A stretch of DNA of 64,000 nucleotides. It comes from Paenibacillus amylolyticus (lineage in GTDB: Bacteria; Bacillota; Bacilli; Paenibacillales; Paenibacillaceae). Under the pieces are notes generated by a model. It did not search any database, was not told the DNA's origin, and saw only the letters and a list, made by a program, of their open reading frames with translations. This document shows positions 62,673-64,000 of this stretch, in pieces. The DNA lies in the NCBI RefSeq assembly GCF_001570725.1, contig NZ_BCNV01000001.1, forward strand, positions 2,108,001-2,172,000. Reading direction: 5' to 3'. Each line of letters begins with the position of its first letter. The first letter of the stretch is position 1. Both the position numbers and the translations under genes were made by a program.

Positions 62673-63614
62673 GTGAATATTCAATTAATCAATGGTGGCA
62701 TCTGGAATGATTCAAATGGTAATCCGATCCATGCCCATGGTGGACATATGTTATTCCATGACGACTATTATTACTGGTATGGCGAAGATCGGAGAGACGA
62801 TATATATGTGAGTTGTTACCGTTCCAAAGATCTATTCAACTGGGAGTTTCGAAACCATATTTTGACGACCTCTACGCCAGCTGCACCCATTCGAGTTCGG
62901 ACAAATCTGGGATTAGTGAACGATAAAGGTGGAAAAGTAAATCTCGAACGGCCTAAAGTGCTTTTCAACGCGGTGACCAAAAAGTATGTACTTTGGGCTC
63001 ACTATGAGAATGGTAACAATTACAACGATGCCGCATGCGCCATTGCCACATCGGATTCTCCGGATAGTCATTTCGTGTATCATGGCAGCTTTAATCCGTA
63101 CGGGTATATGTCGCGTGACTGCACGCTCTTTCAGGACGATGACGGGACGGCATATTTTATTTCGGCTGCCAGAGACAATGCGGACCTTCACATCTATCGT
63201 CTACAGGAGGATTACCTGAATGTCGAAAGCCTTGTCGGAAAGCTATGGCAGGGGGAGTATCGAGAAGCGCCAGCCGTCTTCAAGCGGAACGGGAAGTATT
63301 ATATGGTGACCTCATTTTGCACGGGTTGGGCTCCCAATCAAGGGAAATACGCGATGGCTAATATGATGGATGGTCCATGGGGGATGCTCAGCGATTTTGG
63401 CGATGAAACGACATATCGAACGCAACCAGCGTTTGTGCTGAAGCGATCAGAGGAGGAGTACCTGTACTTTTCGGATCGCTGGAATGGATCGGATTACTTT
63501 CAGTCCAGCTATGTGGTACTACCCATTGAGTTCAATGGGGACATTCCGATTCTGAATCATTATTGCACGTTATCCTTGCGAGAGGACGCACATCTGATTC
63601 ATTTTGAACGATAA
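62673..63614 (+). CDS. Cytoplasmic GH43_24-like glycosidase
   Basis: 313 residues without a signal peptide. The propeller opens with GIWNDSNGNPIHAHGGHMLFHDDYYYWYGEDRRD. Candidate catalytic acids lie in NLERPKVLFN and EYREAPAVFKRNGKYYMVTS; WAHYENGNNYND and SRDCTLFQDDDGTAYFISAA match the preceding secreted enzyme. GTG start with AGAGAGG seven bases upstream. It is paralogous to the GH43 core of the upstream gene and would complete breakdown of imported oligosaccharides inside the cell. Confidence 0.78.
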   Translation: MNIQLINGGIWNDSNGNPIHAHGGHMLFHDDYYYWYGEDRRDDIYVSCYRSKDLFNWEFRNHILTTSTPAAPIRVRTNLGLVNDKGGKVNLERPKVLFNAVTKKYVLWAHYENGNNYNDAACAIATSDSPDSHFVYHGSFNPYGYMSRDCTLFQDDDGTAYFISAARDNADLHIYRLQEDYLNVESLVGKLWQGEYREAPAVFKRNGKYYMVTSFCTGWAPNQGKYAMANMMDGPWGMLSDFGDETTYRTQPAFVLKRSEEEYLYFSDRWNGSDYFQSSYVVLPIEFNGDIPILNHYCTLSLREDAHLIHFER

Positions 63615-63639
63615 TTTGAACGATAAAACGATTGTTGAG

Positions 63640-63683
63640 AAAAGACTTTGATCCTACAGAGAATGAAGGTTCAAAGTCTTTTT
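63640..63683. terminator. Bidirectional rho-independent terminator
   Basis: AAAAGACTTTGA (63640-63651) pairs perfectly with TCAAAGTCTTTT (63671-63682), with flanking A and T runs. It lies between the convergent GH43 and DinB genes. Confidence 0.85.
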
Positions 63684-63692
63684 GAATGAATT

Positions 63693-64000
63693 TTATAAAT
63701 TCAAATCTAACGAATAGCGATCGCGAAGTACGGATAAATGGTGGAGCTCATGTCCAACCATAATAACGGCGATTGATCGAGCTGAAGCAGGATTATCACT
63801 GACGATCCCTCTACTGAGCCAAGCTTCCGGCGTGAGGCGACGGAGCATAAGGATGGTTGAGCGACGTGTGACGGCATATTCTTCACTCAAATCGGCCAGG
63901 GTATATGCATTGAACGGGTGGGTCTGCATAAGCACGTCCTGATCGTAGCCGGGATGATTCGCTTGGTCGCCTCTGGCGATACGAAGCAATCGGCTGCTCA
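63693..64000 (-). CDS. DinB-superfamily protein (partial, N terminus outside the window)
   Basis: The minus-strand frame stays open to the window edge and ends at 63693, giving about 102 C-terminal residues: RLLRIARGDQANHPGYDQDVLMQTHPFNAYTLADLSEEYAVTRRSTILMLRRLTPEAWLSRGI, then GHELHHLSVLRDRY. The last histidines (HELHH) are the metal ligands of the DinB/YfiT four-helix bundle. The family binds metal and includes thiol-dependent transferases. The start lies beyond 64000. Confidence 0.85.
   Translation of the reverse strand, partial: SSRLLRIARGDQANHPGYDQDVLMQTHPFNAYTLADLSEEYAVTRRSTILMLRRLTPEAWLSRGIVSDNPASARSIAVIMVGHELHHLSVLRDRYSLDLNL

Overview
The window reads as a chromosomal segment of a Gram-positive, endospore-forming Bacillota, most likely Paenibacillus or a close relative. 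The evidence is strong AGGAGG-type ribosome binding sites, two loci for GerA-type germination proteins, lipoprotein-type solute-binding proteins, a LicT/BglP beta-glucoside system with a RAT antiterminator site and a cre box, YesM/YesN-type two-component proteins with LplB/YtcP-type sugar permeases, and many glycoside hydrolases. I see no rRNA or tRNA gene, no insertion sequence, no phage gene and no CRISPR array.

Layout. 1-0.56 kb: end of an ars cluster (membrane-protein tail and arsC). 0.6-8.1 kb: a six-gene minus-strand operon (MBL hydrolase, HAD phosphatase, FbpABC-like transporter, second HAD phosphatase) with a divergent SorC-family regulator, suggesting uptake and dephosphorylation of a phosphorylated organic solute. 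8.2-10.7 kb: orphan GerAB-type permease, WYL regulator and a 46-codon ORF. 10.75-12.5 kb: DoxX-pirin-MarR operon with two operator-like palindromes in its promoter. 12.5-15.7 kb: a DUF3533-like fragment, a LigM/GcvT-type O-demethylase and purU, which look like a THF-linked demethylation module. 15.7-20.4 kb: bglP, 6-phospho-beta-glucosidase and licT. 20.4-22.4 kb: TetR regulator and OYE-type flavin oxidoreductase sharing three copies of one operator-like motif. 22.7-25.7 kb: AraC regulator divergent from a GH127 beta-L-arabinofuranosidase. 25.7-30.9 kb: HxlR regulator divergent from an OpuC-type osmolyte transporter with two trailing genes. 30.9-33.6 kb: NmrA-type reductase, WYL regulator and SfsA.

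34-38 kb: a complete gerA-type operon (A-B-C) behind a sigma-G-like promoter. 38-42.5 kb: GNAT, AraC-type regulator, methionine aminopeptidase, DUF418 membrane protein. 42.8-43.9 kb: three small AT-rich hypothetical genes, one DUF7674-like, which may be orphan immunity genes. 44-45.2 kb: MerR regulator and sugar O-acetyltransferase with a MerR-type promoter. 45.4-47.8 kb: a Fur box followed by an NtaA-type FMN monooxygenase and a siderophore-type binding protein. 48-53.7 kb: TetR regulator, SsuBA-type transporter with two different permease genes, and a second NtaA/DszA-type monooxygenase. 53.8-63.6 kb: YesN/YesM two-component pair divergent from a sugar ABC transporter and two GH43-type enzymes. 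The window ends inside a DinB-family gene.

The overall theme is scavenging of plant-derived glycans, aromatic methyl ethers, osmolytes, organosulfur or chelator compounds and phosphorylated solutes. Each system sits beside its own regulator. The least conventional candidates are the SorC/FbpABC/HAD/MBL operon, the LigM-PurU operon with its unexplained leader, the Fur-controlled monooxygenase with a siderophore-type binding protein, and a structured leader at about 59.0-59.1 kb.
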